From Planctomycetota bacterium (lineage in GTDB: Bacteria; Planctomycetota; PLA2): 64,000 nucleotides of DNA. Shown piece after piece: positions 19,274-28,114 of the stretch (positions within the stretch are counted from its first letter, which is position 1; each line of letters starts with the position of its first letter). Location: positions 372,001 through 436,000 of the forward strand of contig JAJFFH010000027.1 of the NCBI GenBank assembly GCA_021776735.1. Reading direction: 5' to 3'. The notes under the pieces were generated by a model. That model was not told the origin of the DNA, did not search any database, and was given only the letters and a program-made list of their open reading frames with translations. The position numbers were made by a program, and so were the translations under genes.

Positions 19274-19864
19274 ATGCGTCCGCGTCCCCTTTCCCTGTCT
19301 GTTCTCGCAAGCCTCGCCGTCCTTGGCTTTGTCTTTCCGGTTCATGCCAAGCCGCCCACTCTAGCCGCATACGAACGTGCCAACGGCATCGATGGCCGTT
19401 TGCAGATCGCTCGTCGCAGGCTGCAGGCGGAAGAGCGTTTTCGTTCCTTCCCGCGCATGAAGAAGATCCTGATCTCCATGCAGCAAGGCAAGACGACGTT
19501 CGACGGACTCGAACTCGGTGGGCAGAGACTCGTTCGCGAGGTCCTCAAGAAGTGGAAGCCGATTCAGCAGCCCAAGGCCGACGTTTCGAGCGGCGACCTG
19601 GCGATTCTGGCTCTCTTGCCGGCGGCCCTCAAGAAGCGTTATCCACGCGGTCAGAAGATCGATAAGCTGGAACGCTTTCAGGCGAGCAAGGCACTGGTCG
19701 ATGCGCTCATGGATGAACGGCTGCATATCCGGGAGATCGCGATCGAGTCGCTCAAGACGATTTACGACACATCCGCGCGTATGTACCAGGCCGCGCAGAG
19801 CCGACGGGACCGAAAGACGCGTAAGAGCGCTTGGATGGACTACATCAAGCGAGAGAAGAGCTGA
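19274..19864 (+). CDS. small exported helical protein
   Basis: A 196-residue protein with a clear signal peptide (MRPRPLSLSV to VHAKPP, about 25 residues). The mature part is helical and basic, without motifs I recognise. A longer in-frame reading begins upstream inside the previous gene, but the ATG at 19274 has GGAG before it and a proper signal peptide. It is 17 bp after the CxxC protein and overlaps the parvulin lipoprotein start, so it belongs to the same operon. Confidence 0.65.
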   Translation: MRPRPLSLSVLASLAVLGFVFPVHAKPPTLAAYERANGIDGRLQIARRRLQAEERFRSFPRMKKILISMQQGKTTFDGLELGGQRLVREVLKKWKPIQQPKADVSSGDLAILALLPAALKKRYPRGQKIDKLERFQASKALVDALMDERLHIREIAIESLKTIYDTSARMYQAAQSRRDRKTRKSAWMDYIKREKS

Positions 19865-20820
19865 CCGCCCACCGCGCGCTCGCGGGCGCGCCTGTTTTCC
19901 TGCTCGCCCTGCTTGCCGGGTGTACCGGTCCGCAGCGGTCGAACGCGGCAGCAGGCCCCGGCGGAGGCCACTCCGGCTTCGAGATCATCGGCTGGCTCGA
20001 CGGGGTCGCCCTGACCTATGGCGATGTCGCCGGACACCTGCGTACGAAGGATCCGGAGGCGTTCGCGCGGGGGCTGGAAGGGATGCTCCTGGAGCGCGTG
20101 ACCCGGCTCGAAGCAGACGGTCTCGGCGTGACGGTGGCGCAATCAAGGATTGATCGGGCCACGAACCGACGTATGCGCGAGTGGGAGGAGCGGCTGAGGG
20201 ACCGGGCCCGCGCGCGCGGAGCGGCGGACCTGGAGCCGGCCGTTTGGCTGGAGCGCACCGCCGGCATTTCGCTCGCCCGCTTTAGGGGTTGGGTTCGGCG
20301 CCACACCGAACTCGAGCTCTTGCAGGATCGGCTCGTCCGTTTCGACCAGGTCCGCGCGCCCACCCGCGAGGTGTCCGTTCTTGTCGTGGACGACGAGGCC
20401 GGGGCGCGGGCGATCATGGTGCGGCTCAAGCAGGGGAGTTCGTTTCGGCCCGAGGCCCGAAAACACTCGGTACATGCCAGCCGCAAGGAGGGCGGACGCA
20501 TCCCGTATCCGCTGCGAGCCGAGGACGTGAACGACCCTGTGGTCCGCGCCGCGCTGTTTGATGCACCGCGCGGCCGTCTGCTGGGGCCGTTTCGCGCGCA
20601 AGCGGGCGCGAAGACTTTTTTTCAGGTGTACCGCATTGAGGCCGCCGGAGATGGTGCGCCGGGCGGTTTCGTGGTCCACGCCGCCAAGATCGAGGCCGGT
20701 CTGCGGACACGTCCTGTCCATGTGGGAGAATACGAGCGTTGGCGGCGTCGTGCCCTCTTACGGCATGGCTTCGTCGCAGCCTTGGATAGCGCCGCCCCGC
20801 GTTCCAACCCACCGTCATGA
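19831..20820 (+). CDS. parvulin-type peptidyl-prolyl isomerase lipoprotein
   Basis: A 329-residue lipoprotein: hydrophobic stretch and lipobox LLALLAGC near residue 31, then a SurA/PrsA-like helical N-domain and a parvulin domain at about residues 180-280 (EARKHSVHASRKEGGRI, then DPVVRAALFDAPRGRLLGPF). Such enzymes help fold exported proteins in the periplasm. The start is uncertain: TTG at 19831 is given; a CTG at 19861 that overlaps the previous stop would give a more typical 21-residue lipoprotein signal. It closes the secretion operon, and its last four bases overlap the scpB start. Confidence 0.8.
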   Translation: MDGLHQAREELTAHRALAGAPVFLLALLAGCTGPQRSNAAAGPGGGHSGFEIIGWLDGVALTYGDVAGHLRTKDPEAFARGLEGMLLERVTRLEADGLGVTVAQSRIDRATNRRMREWEERLRDRARARGAADLEPAVWLERTAGISLARFRGWVRRHTELELLQDRLVRFDQVRAPTREVSVLVVDDEAGARAIMVRLKQGSSFRPEARKHSVHASRKEGGRIPYPLRAEDVNDPVVRAALFDAPRGRLLGPFRAQAGAKTFFQVYRIEAAGDGAPGGFVVHAAKIEAGLRTRPVHVGEYERWRRRALLRHGFVAALDSAAPRSNPPS

Positions 20821-21569
20821 TTCAACGACCCGATCCCACCAAGAAACCGGCCGGCCCGAAAGCCACGGATCCCGAAGGCCCGGATCCCGAGGCGCAAGAT
20901 CTCCCGGAGATCCCGTCACTGGAGGCTCCGTCCGCGGAGACGAGGGCGCTGGATCCGAGACTGGACGACCGGCGAAAAAACGGCCGATCGCTTGAGCCGC
21001 AGCCGCAGCCGGAGCCGGAGGCCGACTCGGAATGCGAGCCGGAGGCTGAGTCCGGCCGCGAGCCGGATTCCGGTCTTGTGGCGCAGATCGAGGCGCTCCT
21101 GTTCACGGCCAAGGAGCCCCTCTCGATCCGCCGCCTGGCGGAGCTGAGCGGCGATGACACAGAGATCGTTCGCAGGGCTCTGGACGCACTTAAGCAGCGC
21201 TACTCAGGCGAGTGCGGCGTACATCTGCTCGAGATCGGCAGCGGCTACCGGCTGCTGACGAACCCGGATTGCGCGCCAGCCGTCGCGGCGCTGCACGGCA
21301 AGAAGGCGCGAGAGCGTCTGAGCCCCGCGGCGCTCGAGACCCTGGCGATCGTGGCCTACAAGCAGCCCATCAGCCGCGCTGAGATCGAGCGGGTTCGCGG
21401 CGTCGGCGTCGGCCCGGTGGTGCGCCATCTACTCGAGCTGGACCTGGTCAAGGTGATCGGCCGCGAGGACGGACTCGGCCGCGCGCTCCTCTACGCCACG
21501 ACCCGGTCGTTCCTGGACCGCTTCGGACTCAAGAACCTGAAGGACCTCCCGGCCTCGCTGGAGCTCTAG
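20817..21569 (+). CDS. scpB: segregation and condensation protein B
   Basis: A 250-residue ScpB: winged-helix core from about residue 85 with the family motif LETLAIVAYKQPISRAEIE and a normal C-terminus (LKNLKDLPASLEL). ScpB works with ScpA and SMC in chromosome condensation. The first 80 residues are an added acidic, proline-rich, low-complexity tail (many PEPEAD-type units) absent from the usual 190-residue proteins. The ATG overlaps the stop of the parvulin gene (ATGA). scpA is not in the window. The stop codon is immediately followed by the MITE-like inverted repeat. Confidence 0.93.
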   Translation: MIQRPDPTKKPAGPKATDPEGPDPEAQDLPEIPSLEAPSAETRALDPRLDDRRKNGRSLEPQPQPEPEADSECEPEAESGREPDSGLVAQIEALLFTAKEPLSIRRLAELSGDDTEIVRRALDALKQRYSGECGVHLLEIGSGYRLLTNPDCAPAVAALHGKKARERLSPAALETLAIVAYKQPISRAEIERVRGVGVGPVVRHLLELDLVKVIGREDGLGRALLYATTRSFLDRFGLKNLKDLPASLEL

Positions 21570-21683
21570 GCTCTGTTTGAAAGGTCGGCGTACTTCGCTC
21601 GCGAAACCGCGGCGCGAGCCGCAGGCGAGCGACCTGGAGCAGCCTCAGCCGGCCGAAACCCGGCGACTTTTCAAACAGAGCCT
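21568..21683. mobile_element. MITE-like 116-bp element with perfect 15-bp terminal inverted repeats
   Basis: AGGCTCTGTTTGAAA (21568-21582) and its exact reverse complement (21669-21683) bound a 116-bp non-coding segment; the similarity continues inward for about ten bases with a few mismatches. The ends resemble insertion-sequence termini. The left end overlaps the last bases of the scpB stop codon. I cannot see an unambiguous target duplication. Confidence 0.6.
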
Positions 21684-21695
21684 GGACCAGCATGC

Positions 21696-21707
21696 ATCGC
21701 CGTCCGT
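21696..21707 (+). repeat. ATCGCCGTCCGT element, copy 2
   Basis: An exact 12-mer, 13 bp after the MITE-like element and about 145 bp before the PpiD-like start. Confidence 0.6.
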
Positions 21708-21852
21708 TCCTGACGTTTAGGGCTGAAACGCGGCGTTGGAATCAGGGGGCGCGGGGCAACGGAGGTGCCGGTCCGAGGCTATCATTGCTTTACTCGCCGG
21801 GAGACTGCCGGACAATGCTCGGCTTGCGTATACCCGTTCGGAGAACGACTTT

Positions 21853-24018
21853 ATGACCTCCCCGATGCGCCGCTTCTTCGAGAAACACGAACGAAAGTTT
21901 CTCATCGCCCTGGTGATCTTCCTGCTCGTGATCTTCACGGTCATGTCGGATGTGAGTTCATTTCTCGCTCCGGACCGGGATCCGGGCACGGACCCCAACG
22001 AAATCGCCGGCAGGTTCGAAATGCCCCGGGCGAAAGTCGATGTGACCTACGGGGAGTACGGCGCAGCACGGCGGGATATCTCGCTGCTCAAGACGTTGCG
22101 CGCCGGATTTCGTGGTCGCCGGGAGGATGTCAGCGCGGTCGAGGTATGGCGATACCTGATCCTGCGCGAGGGCGCCAAGCGCGCCGGCGTGCGGGTCTCG
22201 GACTCCGCGCTGCGGGAGACCATTACCGGTAGCATGTCGTGGGCCACGGACACCGGACGGTACCGCGACATCATCCGCGGCACGCTGGGCGTCGAGCCCG
22301 CCGTGTTCGAGGAGGCGCTGCGCGACCACCTGGCCGTGGGCCGGCTTGAACAGCTGTATCAGTTCTGTTTCATGATTGCGCCGGCGGCCACGCGGGAGGA
22401 AGTCTTGAAGGACGCGCTGGCGCGCATTCTCGAATACGTGCGCGGGGACTATGCCGTGCTGTCGGCGGCGAACTTTGTCGATATCGCCGGCGAGGAGTTT
22501 CGTGCCAAGCCCAAGGAGGAGCGGGAGAAGGAGCTCGAGGCGTTCTACGATCGGGATTCCTCGGTCCGCTCTGCCCTGCGGCGCTTTGAACTTCCCATTC
22601 GCTACGATGTCGAATTCCTCTATACGATTCATAAGAACCTGAACGAAGAGTCGCTCAAGAAGATCGAAGCGCTCTTCAAGCGTGCGTATCCCGACTACGA
22701 CCAGGGTCTTGAAGAGACCGAGGGAGAAATGCGCGCCTTCTACAGCCTCTACAGGGACCGGCTGCTCAAGCGGGTCGGGATGTCCTGGAAGACGGTGAAG
22801 GAGAAGGCGACCGCGGAGTTCAACAAAAAGAAAAAGGGCGACGACGGGGGCGAGAAGAAAGAAGACGGGGATCCGAAGGACGGAGATCCGAAGGACGGAG
22901 ATCCGAAGAAGAAAGAAGGAACGGACGGCGAGGATGTCCCGCCGACGCCGGAACTCCGCAAGGCCTGGCAAAACCACGGGTTCTCGCTCGTTCAGGAAAC
23001 CATCGATCGCGAGCTGCGGGTTCGCAGCATGTACCGCGCGTGGCACGCGGAGATCCGCAAGACCAAGGACGTGAAGGGCCTGTTTGAGAAGCTGAAGAAA
23101 GCGGACGACCCGAACGACGCGATCTGCGCGACCGAGTCGGGCAAGGGGCTCATTGTCTATCTGGCGTTCGACAAGCCGATCGCCGCCGACGACATCGAGG
23201 ATCTGGAGGACAGCGGTGTCCGTTTCACGCACAACGTGCGGACCAGAATCACCCAGACCGCCACGAAGGCCAAGTCGGACCTGCCGCAACTGCACCGCCA
23301 CGCCGACACGATGGGTGCGGCCGGCCACGGGCGCATGATCATTCGGCTCAACAAGGTGGAGCCCCGCCGCCGCAAGACGTTCGCCGAGTTGTCGGCGGAC
23401 GAACGCGCGGACCTCGTGAAGCGCTACCTCTTGCCGACCCGCGCGCGCACCCTCGCGAAGAAGGCCCTGGAGAAGCTCCGCAAGGAGTGCCTTGCCGATT
23501 CGCTCGACGACAAGACGTTTCTTGAAAAGGCCGAGGACATGGGCTGCCGGATCTACCGCAACGAGTGGGTGACCGCAACGGAGGTAACTCCGACCGAGGC
23601 TTCGCCCGAGAGGCTCTGGAAAGACGAGCTGGCGCACATGCGGGCGCGCAGGTTCCTTGTCCGGGGCCTGCTCGGTGCGTTTCGTGCCGATGCCTCAAAG
23701 AAGAAAATCAAGGCCGGTAGCTACCTCGAGGTCATGGTCCAAGAGCCGGACGGTCTGGAAGAGGATGGACCCGGCGCCGCCTATCTGTTCCTGGTCAAGG
23801 AACGCCTTCGGCCCGACGCGAAGACGTTGCCGCGCTCAAACCTGGCGCAGATGGAGTTCATCGCGCGTAACGCCAGCCGCAACGACTACAACAAGCGCTG
23901 GAACGAGGAATTCCGCGATCTGTTCAAAGACTTCGGCTTGAAGTTCTTCGGCCCCATGGAGGACGACGTCAATAGCAATCTCAAGAAGATCGCCAGTAGC
24001 AAGTCTACGGGCGGCTAG
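21853..24018 (+). CDS. PpiD/SurA-like membrane-anchored foldase
   Basis: A 721-residue protein with a single N-terminal transmembrane helix (about residues 15-35) and a large periplasmic part that resembles PpiD with SurA-type helical segments. I do not see a clear parvulin active-site stretch; much of the middle is a charged lysine-rich insert with three tandem DGDPK units encoded by 15-bp repeats (about 22865-22915). The ATG at 21853 is preceded by CGGAGAA and was preferred over an in-frame start 39 codons upstream that would put charged residues before the membrane helix. PpiD-like proteins sit at the Sec translocon and assist folding of exported proteins. Confidence 0.65.
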   Translation: MTSPMRRFFEKHERKFLIALVIFLLVIFTVMSDVSSFLAPDRDPGTDPNEIAGRFEMPRAKVDVTYGEYGAARRDISLLKTLRAGFRGRREDVSAVEVWRYLILREGAKRAGVRVSDSALRETITGSMSWATDTGRYRDIIRGTLGVEPAVFEEALRDHLAVGRLEQLYQFCFMIAPAATREEVLKDALARILEYVRGDYAVLSAANFVDIAGEEFRAKPKEEREKELEAFYDRDSSVRSALRRFELPIRYDVEFLYTIHKNLNEESLKKIEALFKRAYPDYDQGLEETEGEMRAFYSLYRDRLLKRVGMSWKTVKEKATAEFNKKKKGDDGGEKKEDGDPKDGDPKDGDPKKKEGTDGEDVPPTPELRKAWQNHGFSLVQETIDRELRVRSMYRAWHAEIRKTKDVKGLFEKLKKADDPNDAICATESGKGLIVYLAFDKPIAADDIEDLEDSGVRFTHNVRTRITQTATKAKSDLPQLHRHADTMGAAGHGRMIIRLNKVEPRRRKTFAELSADERADLVKRYLLPTRARTLAKKALEKLRKECLADSLDDKTFLEKAEDMGCRIYRNEWVTATEVTPTEASPERLWKDELAHMRARRFLVRGLLGAFRADASKKKIKAGSYLEVMVQEPDGLEEDGPGAAYLFLVKERLRPDAKTLPRSNLAQMEFIARNASRNDYNKRWNEEFRDLFKDFGLKFFGPMEDDVNSNLKKIASSKSTGG

Positions 24019-24040
24019 CCCGGTCCGGGGCCGGGGTGCG

Positions 24041-24277
24041 TTAGCCTGAACGCCAGCGGCCGCGCGGGGGGACCGCGTCGATTCGTCCGCCGCGATTGAA
24101 CGGATTGCAGCGCAGAATCCGCCACACGGTGAGCAAGACGCCCTTGAGAGCGCCGTGTCGGAGGATTGCCTTGCGACCGTAGGCGCTGCACGAGGGCGAA
24201 AACCGGCACATCGGCGGCAGGGCCGGCGAGAGAAACCGCCGGTAGCCGTCGATCAGCCAGACGAGAACCCGTTTCAT
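24041..24277 (-). CDS. yidD: membrane protein insertion efficiency factor YidD
   Basis: A 78-residue protein with the family signature CRFSPSCSAYG near residue 27 and a following ILRCNPFNRGG. YidD lies at the inner membrane and helps YidC and Sec insert proteins. The start is the ATG at 24277, which overlaps the stop of rnpA by four bases; a longer upstream reading is only the rnpA gene in another frame. The rnpA-yidD order is the standard one; yidC would be expected next but is not found downstream, where the scaffold ends against the PpiD-like gene. Confidence 0.93.
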   Translation of the reverse strand: MKRVLVWLIDGYRRFLSPALPPMCRFSPSCSAYGRKAILRHGALKGVLLTVWRILRCNPFNRGGRIDAVPPRGRWRSG

Positions 24278-24693
24278 CGGCGTTGCCGCCGCCTCTTGCG
24301 ATTCGCCAGGGCCTGTCGCACCAGGGAGTCGAGATCCAGTGCGACGAGTGCGAGCGGCAATCCCTGTGCGGACCGGCGCGGCACCATGATGATGTCGAAT
24401 GAGCCGGGCAATCCATGGCGACAGCGTCGAAACGCCTCGCGGAGCAGCCGCTTGACGCGGTTGCGTGCCGGGCTGTTGCCGTACTTGCGCGACACGGACA
24501 GGCCAAGCCGCGAGCGGTCGCGCCGATTCGCCATGACGTAGCACCCGAACCGCGGTGACGAGGCGTGAAAACCGCTCCCGTAGACCCGCCGATATTCGCC
24601 GACGGTCACGATGCGGTCGCGTTTCCCGTAGCGCCCGGCGCGTCCCGGGTGTGCGGCGTGGAATGCGGATGCGTCAAAAACCGAATCGGTCAT
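24274..24693 (-). CDS. rnpA: ribonuclease P protein component
   Basis: A 139-residue RnpA with the RNA-binding signature ARNRVKRLLREAFR around residue 75 and the usual basic C-terminus. It pairs with the RNase P RNA to trim tRNA 5' ends. The gene for ribosomal protein L34 normally lies just upstream; none is found in the 100 bp before the start on this strand, where instead a divergently read gene begins. A short TATACT sequence about 70 bp upstream on the minus strand could be its -10 box. Confidence 0.93.
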   Translation of the reverse strand: MTDSVFDASAFHAAHPGRAGRYGKRDRIVTVGEYRRVYGSGFHASSPRFGCYVMANRRDRSRLGLSVSRKYGNSPARNRVKRLLREAFRRCRHGLPGSFDIIMVPRRSAQGLPLALVALDLDSLVRQALANRKRRRQRR

Positions 24694-24763
24694 GGGATTG
24701 TGCGGGCGCTCCTGCCTTCGCCGGCCCTTGCGCCCTACGATGGGATTGCTTCACAGGCCCACA

Positions 24764-24771
24764 GTATAGAA
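24764..24771. promoter_or_regulatory. possible divergent promoter between rnpA and the sensor kinase
   Basis: TATAGAAT on the plus strand and, on the minus strand, ATTCTATACT overlap here, midway between the divergent rnpA and kinase genes. Either could be a -10 box; no good -35 is visible for either direction. Confidence 0.35.
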
Positions 24772-24791
24772 TCGTGTTCGTCGCCTCTCCC

Positions 24792-26549
24792 GTGTCTGTG
24801 CTCAGAAACATCGCCGTCCTTTCCTGTCTTCTGGGGTGTGCCAGCCGTCCGGTTGACCGCCCCTCGCCTGCCAGGGGCGGCTCCGCCGACCACGACCGAA
24901 CCGGGGACTCGGCTGCCGCTGATCCCGCGGGCCCGCAGCCCGACACGTCGGAACCCGTTACCGAGGCTCCCGAGATCGCGAGAGCGCTGGCGGATCTCGA
25001 AGTCGACGACTTCGTCACCTACGCTGCCGGTGCGCGCCGGCTCGTGAGCATGGGCGAGGCGGCAATTCCTGCCCTGGGCCGGGCGGCGGATCGAAAGCAC
25101 CAACGTGGCGCGGCCTCGGTTCTGCGGGCGATCCTGCTGCGAATCGACACGCGGCGCGTCGCTCGCTGGTTCGCGGCGCCCTGGCCGACCGTCCGGGCGA
25201 TGGCCGCGCGCTCCGCGGGCGAACGGCATCTGCTGGAACACGCCGGAGCGCTCGTCGGCTTGCTCGAGGACGAGGAGGTCGGGGTTCGCCGGGCCGCTGT
25301 CGGGTCGCTGCGACGGCTGTCTTCGCGGTTCTTCGGGTTCCAGCCGGACGCGTCGGCGTCCCGGCGCGCGGCGTCCGTTCGTCGCTGGCGCGAGTTCTGG
25401 GCCCCCGGCGCGGAAGACCGGGCGGACCAGGGGGCGGAAGTCTCGTACGATGGTGACGTGAAGCTCGACGCGGCGCAAGGGCGCCTTCTCCTGGACCGGT
25501 TGGAGCACGGCGTTTGTCTGCTCGACCGTGACGGGGTGGTGTGCTGGGCGAACGCGGCGATGGGAAAGCAGTTTGGGACCCGAGAACTTGCGGGGCGTCC
25601 GTTCGCCGAGGCCGTGCCCGCGCTCGCGGACGCGCTGGACTGGTCCCAGGCGGCGACGAACGCGATCGAGCGGGGCCGTCTCGCGCAACTCGCGCGCCAG
25701 GCCCTGCCGGCGTCACGGCACGTCAACTGCCTGTTGGCGCCCGTCGACTTGGGCGACGCCTCCTACGCGCTGCTGTCGATCACGGACGTGAGCGAGAACG
25801 TAGAACTCGAACAGCGACTCTTGCGGCAGGCCCGCACGCAGGCGATCGCGAACCTGGGCGACAGCATTGCCCACGAGATCCGGAACCCGCTCAACTCGAT
25901 CCACATGAACGTGCAGCTACTGCGCGAAGGGCTGAAAGAGGAGCGTCTCGATCGCGAGCGGTTCGACCGGACAGCTGCCATCGTTCTGAGCGAGATCAAG
26001 CGTCTGGACCGCGTCGTGCGCGACTTCGTTCAGTTCTCGCGGCCCCCCGCGCTGCAGTTGGTCGCGGGTTCGGTCAACCACGTCGTCCGCGCCGCAGTCG
26101 ATGCACTCGACGCGCAGATTCGCGAGAAGAGCCTGGAGCTGGAAGTCGACTTGCAGTCCGCGCGGCCGGTGTCGATGGACCGGGACCGTCTTCAGCAGGC
26201 CTTCTACAACGTGCTCCTGAATGCCGTGCAGGTCCTGCCCGAGGGCGGCAGAATCACGTGTCACAGCCGTGACGCGGAACGGCGCTGCCTTGTCGAGATT
26301 GCGGACGACGGTCCCGGACTCGACGCGGGACGCTGCGCGCACATCTTCGACGTTTTCTACACGACGAAGGCCGGCGGCACCGGCCTCGGTCTGCCCATCG
26401 CCAATCGGATCGTCGAGGAACACGGCGGACGCGTGGCCGTGCAGAGCGCGCCCGGGCGCGGGACGACCTTCGCCTTCTTCCTGCCGTACGACGCGGCGCC
26501 GACCACGAAACGTGGTCCGACCGCCGTTCTGCCGGGAGAGGGCCGTTGA
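24792..26549 (+). CDS. HEAT-PAS sensor histidine kinase with lipoprotein-like signal
   Basis: A 585-residue protein. The N-terminus (SVLRNIAVLSCLLGC, Cys at about residue 16) reads as a lipoprotein signal. Then comes a HEAT-like helical repeat (about 60-190), a PAS domain (about 220-320), HisKA with HEIRNPLNS (His near 360) and an ATPase domain ending with GTGLGLPIANRIVEEHGG. A kinase core needs ATP, yet a lipoprotein signal would place it outside the cytoplasm; the contradiction is discussed in the findings. The GTG start at 24792 is my choice among three nearby GTG codons, and no Shine-Dalgarno helps. The next gene is its likely response regulator, 59 bp downstream. Confidence 0.85.
   Translation: MSVLRNIAVLSCLLGCASRPVDRPSPARGGSADHDRTGDSAAADPAGPQPDTSEPVTEAPEIARALADLEVDDFVTYAAGARRLVSMGEAAIPALGRAADRKHQRGAASVLRAILLRIDTRRVARWFAAPWPTVRAMAARSAGERHLLEHAGALVGLLEDEEVGVRRAAVGSLRRLSSRFFGFQPDASASRRAASVRRWREFWAPGAEDRADQGAEVSYDGDVKLDAAQGRLLLDRLEHGVCLLDRDGVVCWANAAMGKQFGTRELAGRPFAEAVPALADALDWSQAATNAIERGRLAQLARQALPASRHVNCLLAPVDLGDASYALLSITDVSENVELEQRLLRQARTQAIANLGDSIAHEIRNPLNSIHMNVQLLREGLKEERLDRERFDRTAAIVLSEIKRLDRVVRDFVQFSRPPALQLVAGSVNHVVRAAVDALDAQIREKSLELEVDLQSARPVSMDRDRLQQAFYNVLLNAVQVLPEGGRITCHSRDAERRCLVEIADDGPGLDAGRCAHIFDVFYTTKAGGTGLGLPIANRIVEEHGGRVAVQSAPGRGTTFAFFLPYDAAPTTKRGPTAVLPGEGR
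24810..24821 (+). repeat. ATCGCCGTCCGT element, copy 3 (one mismatch)
   Basis: ATCGCCGTCCTT, inside the first codons of the histidine kinase; the flanks (AAAC before, TCCTGT after) match other copies. Confidence 0.5.
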
Positions 26550-26608
26550 CCACCCGGCATCGCGAGCGACCGCGATCAAGTAGCAGGGAAGCGTAGATCA
26601 CCGTCACC

Positions 26609-27961
26609 ATGGCCCGTTCGTCGATACGACTCCTGATCGCCGAGGATGATCCCGGCGCCGCGGAAGCATTGAAGGCCGCGTTCGACAGCGAGGGCTACGA
26701 GGTGCTCGTGGCAGCGACCGGCTCCGAGGCACGCGAGCGGTTTGCTCAAGGGCCGTGGCACTGCGTCCTGACCGATATCGTGATGCCCGACGTCGATGGT
26801 CTCACGCTGTTGCAGGAGTTCGTGGGCACCGCCGAGGCGCCGCCGGTCGTCGTCATGACCGCGTACGGGTCGATCGATCGTGCCGTGCAGGCGATGAAGG
26901 ACGGAGCGCACGACTTTCTTGAGAAGCCCCTCGACCTCGACAATCTGCGCGCGGTCGTGCGCGGGGCCATCGCCGGCCGCGAGTCCGAGCCGGCGAACCG
27001 CGCGGCGCGCACGAAGGACGCGGGTCAAAAAATCCTCGTGATCGGCGAGAGCGACGGCATGCGACAGGCGGAGGCTCGCGCGCTACGCGTGGCGCCGACG
27101 AACGCCACCGTTCTCATCACCGGCGGGAGCGGCACCGGCAAGGAACTGTTCGCCCGTCTCATCCACCGTCAATCGCTTCGCGTTCGGGCCCCGTTTGTGG
27201 CCGTGAACTGCGCCGGACTGACCGAGTCCATTATCGAGAGCGAGTTGTTCGGGCATGTAAAGGGCGCGTTCACCGGCGCGGTCCGGGCCAAGAAGGGCAA
27301 GTTCGAACTGGCCCACGGCGGGACCCTGTTCCTCGACGAGATCGGGGAGATCCCGCCGCCTGTTCAGGTCAAGCTGCTGCGCGTGTTGCAAGAGCGCGAG
27401 ATCGAGCGCGTCGGCGGCGAGGAGCCGGTCCGCATCGACGTCCGGCTGATCTGCGCGACGCACCGCGACCTGGAGGCGATGGTTACGGCTGGCGACTTCC
27501 GCGAGGATCTCTATTACCGGATCAAGGTCATCGTGCTCCGCCTCCCCTCCCTGCGCGAACGCCCGGAAGACATCGCGGGCCTGCTCGAGCACTTCCTGCG
27601 CGTAGCCAACGAACGCAACGGCCGCAACGTGAAGGGCTTTGGCGCCGCCGCCCGCGAGCGCCTGCTCGGATACGGCTGGCCCGGCAACGTCCGCGAACTC
27701 GAACACATCGTGGAGCAGGCGGTCGTCCTGACAGAACACGACATGATCATCGATGCCGACCTGCCGGAGGAGATTACCGGCGACAAGGGACCGCAGGACA
27801 TCTTGCGCATTCCCGTGGGCACTACCCTGGCCCAGACCGAAAAGGAACTGATCCTCGAGACGATGCGCAAGGCCGGCGGCAACAAGACGAAGGCCGCGCG
27901 GATGCTGGGCATCGGTGTCCGAACCCTCTATCGCAAGCTCGAAGAGTACGGCGAGAAGTAG
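26609..27961 (+). CDS. NtrC-family response regulator
   Basis: A 450-residue regulator: receiver domain (residues 1-125; phosphoacceptor Asp in [12 protein letters not shown] near 56, Lys in DFLEKP), AAA+ sigma54 domain (about 150-390; Walker [15 protein letters not shown] intact, [10 protein letters not shown]) and Fis-type helix-turn-helix at the C-terminus ([20 protein letters not shown]). It activates sigma54 promoters when phosphorylated, most likely by the kinase encoded just upstream. A TAGATC nine bases before the ATG, with no Shine-Dalgarno, may mean its own leaderless transcript. Target genes are unknown. Confidence 0.93.
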   Translation: MARSSIRLLIAEDDPGAAEALKAAFDSEGYEVLVAATGSEARERFAQGPWHCVLTDIVMPDVDGLTLLQEFVGTAEAPPVVVMTAYGSIDRAVQAMKDGAHDFLEKPLDLDNLRAVVRGAIAGRESEPANRAARTKDAGQKILVIGESDGMRQAEARALRVAPTNATVLITGGSGTGKELFARLIHRQSLRVRAPFVAVNCAGLTESIIESELFGHVKGAFTGAVRAKKGKFELAHGGTLFLDEIGEIPPPVQVKLLRVLQEREIERVGGEEPVRIDVRLICATHRDLEAMVTAGDFREDLYYRIKVIVLRLPSLRERPEDIAGLLEHFLRVANERNGRNVKGFGAAARERLLGYGWPGNVRELEHIVEQAVVLTEHDMIIDADLPEEITGDKGPQDILRIPVGTTLAQTEKELILETMRKAGGNKTKAARMLGIGVRTLYRKLEEYGEK

Positions 27962-28016
27962 CGGCGCGCGTTCGGCGAAGCGGGCGTCAGCAAGAAGTGG
28001 GCGCGGGGGCAGGATC

Positions 28017-28028
28017 ATCGCCGTCCGT
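28017..28028 (+). repeat. ATCGCCGTCCGT element, copy 4
   Basis: An exact 12-mer 87 bp upstream of the HtrA start, next to a GGGCGCGGGGGC variant of the G-tract family (27999-28010). Confidence 0.6.
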
Positions 28029-28114
28029 ACGCTACATCAAGCTCGGACCGTGATGCGGCGCGCAACGGCAACGGCTCCGTCCGGAGTGGCACTCCGCGTG
28101 CGAAACACGCCTCC

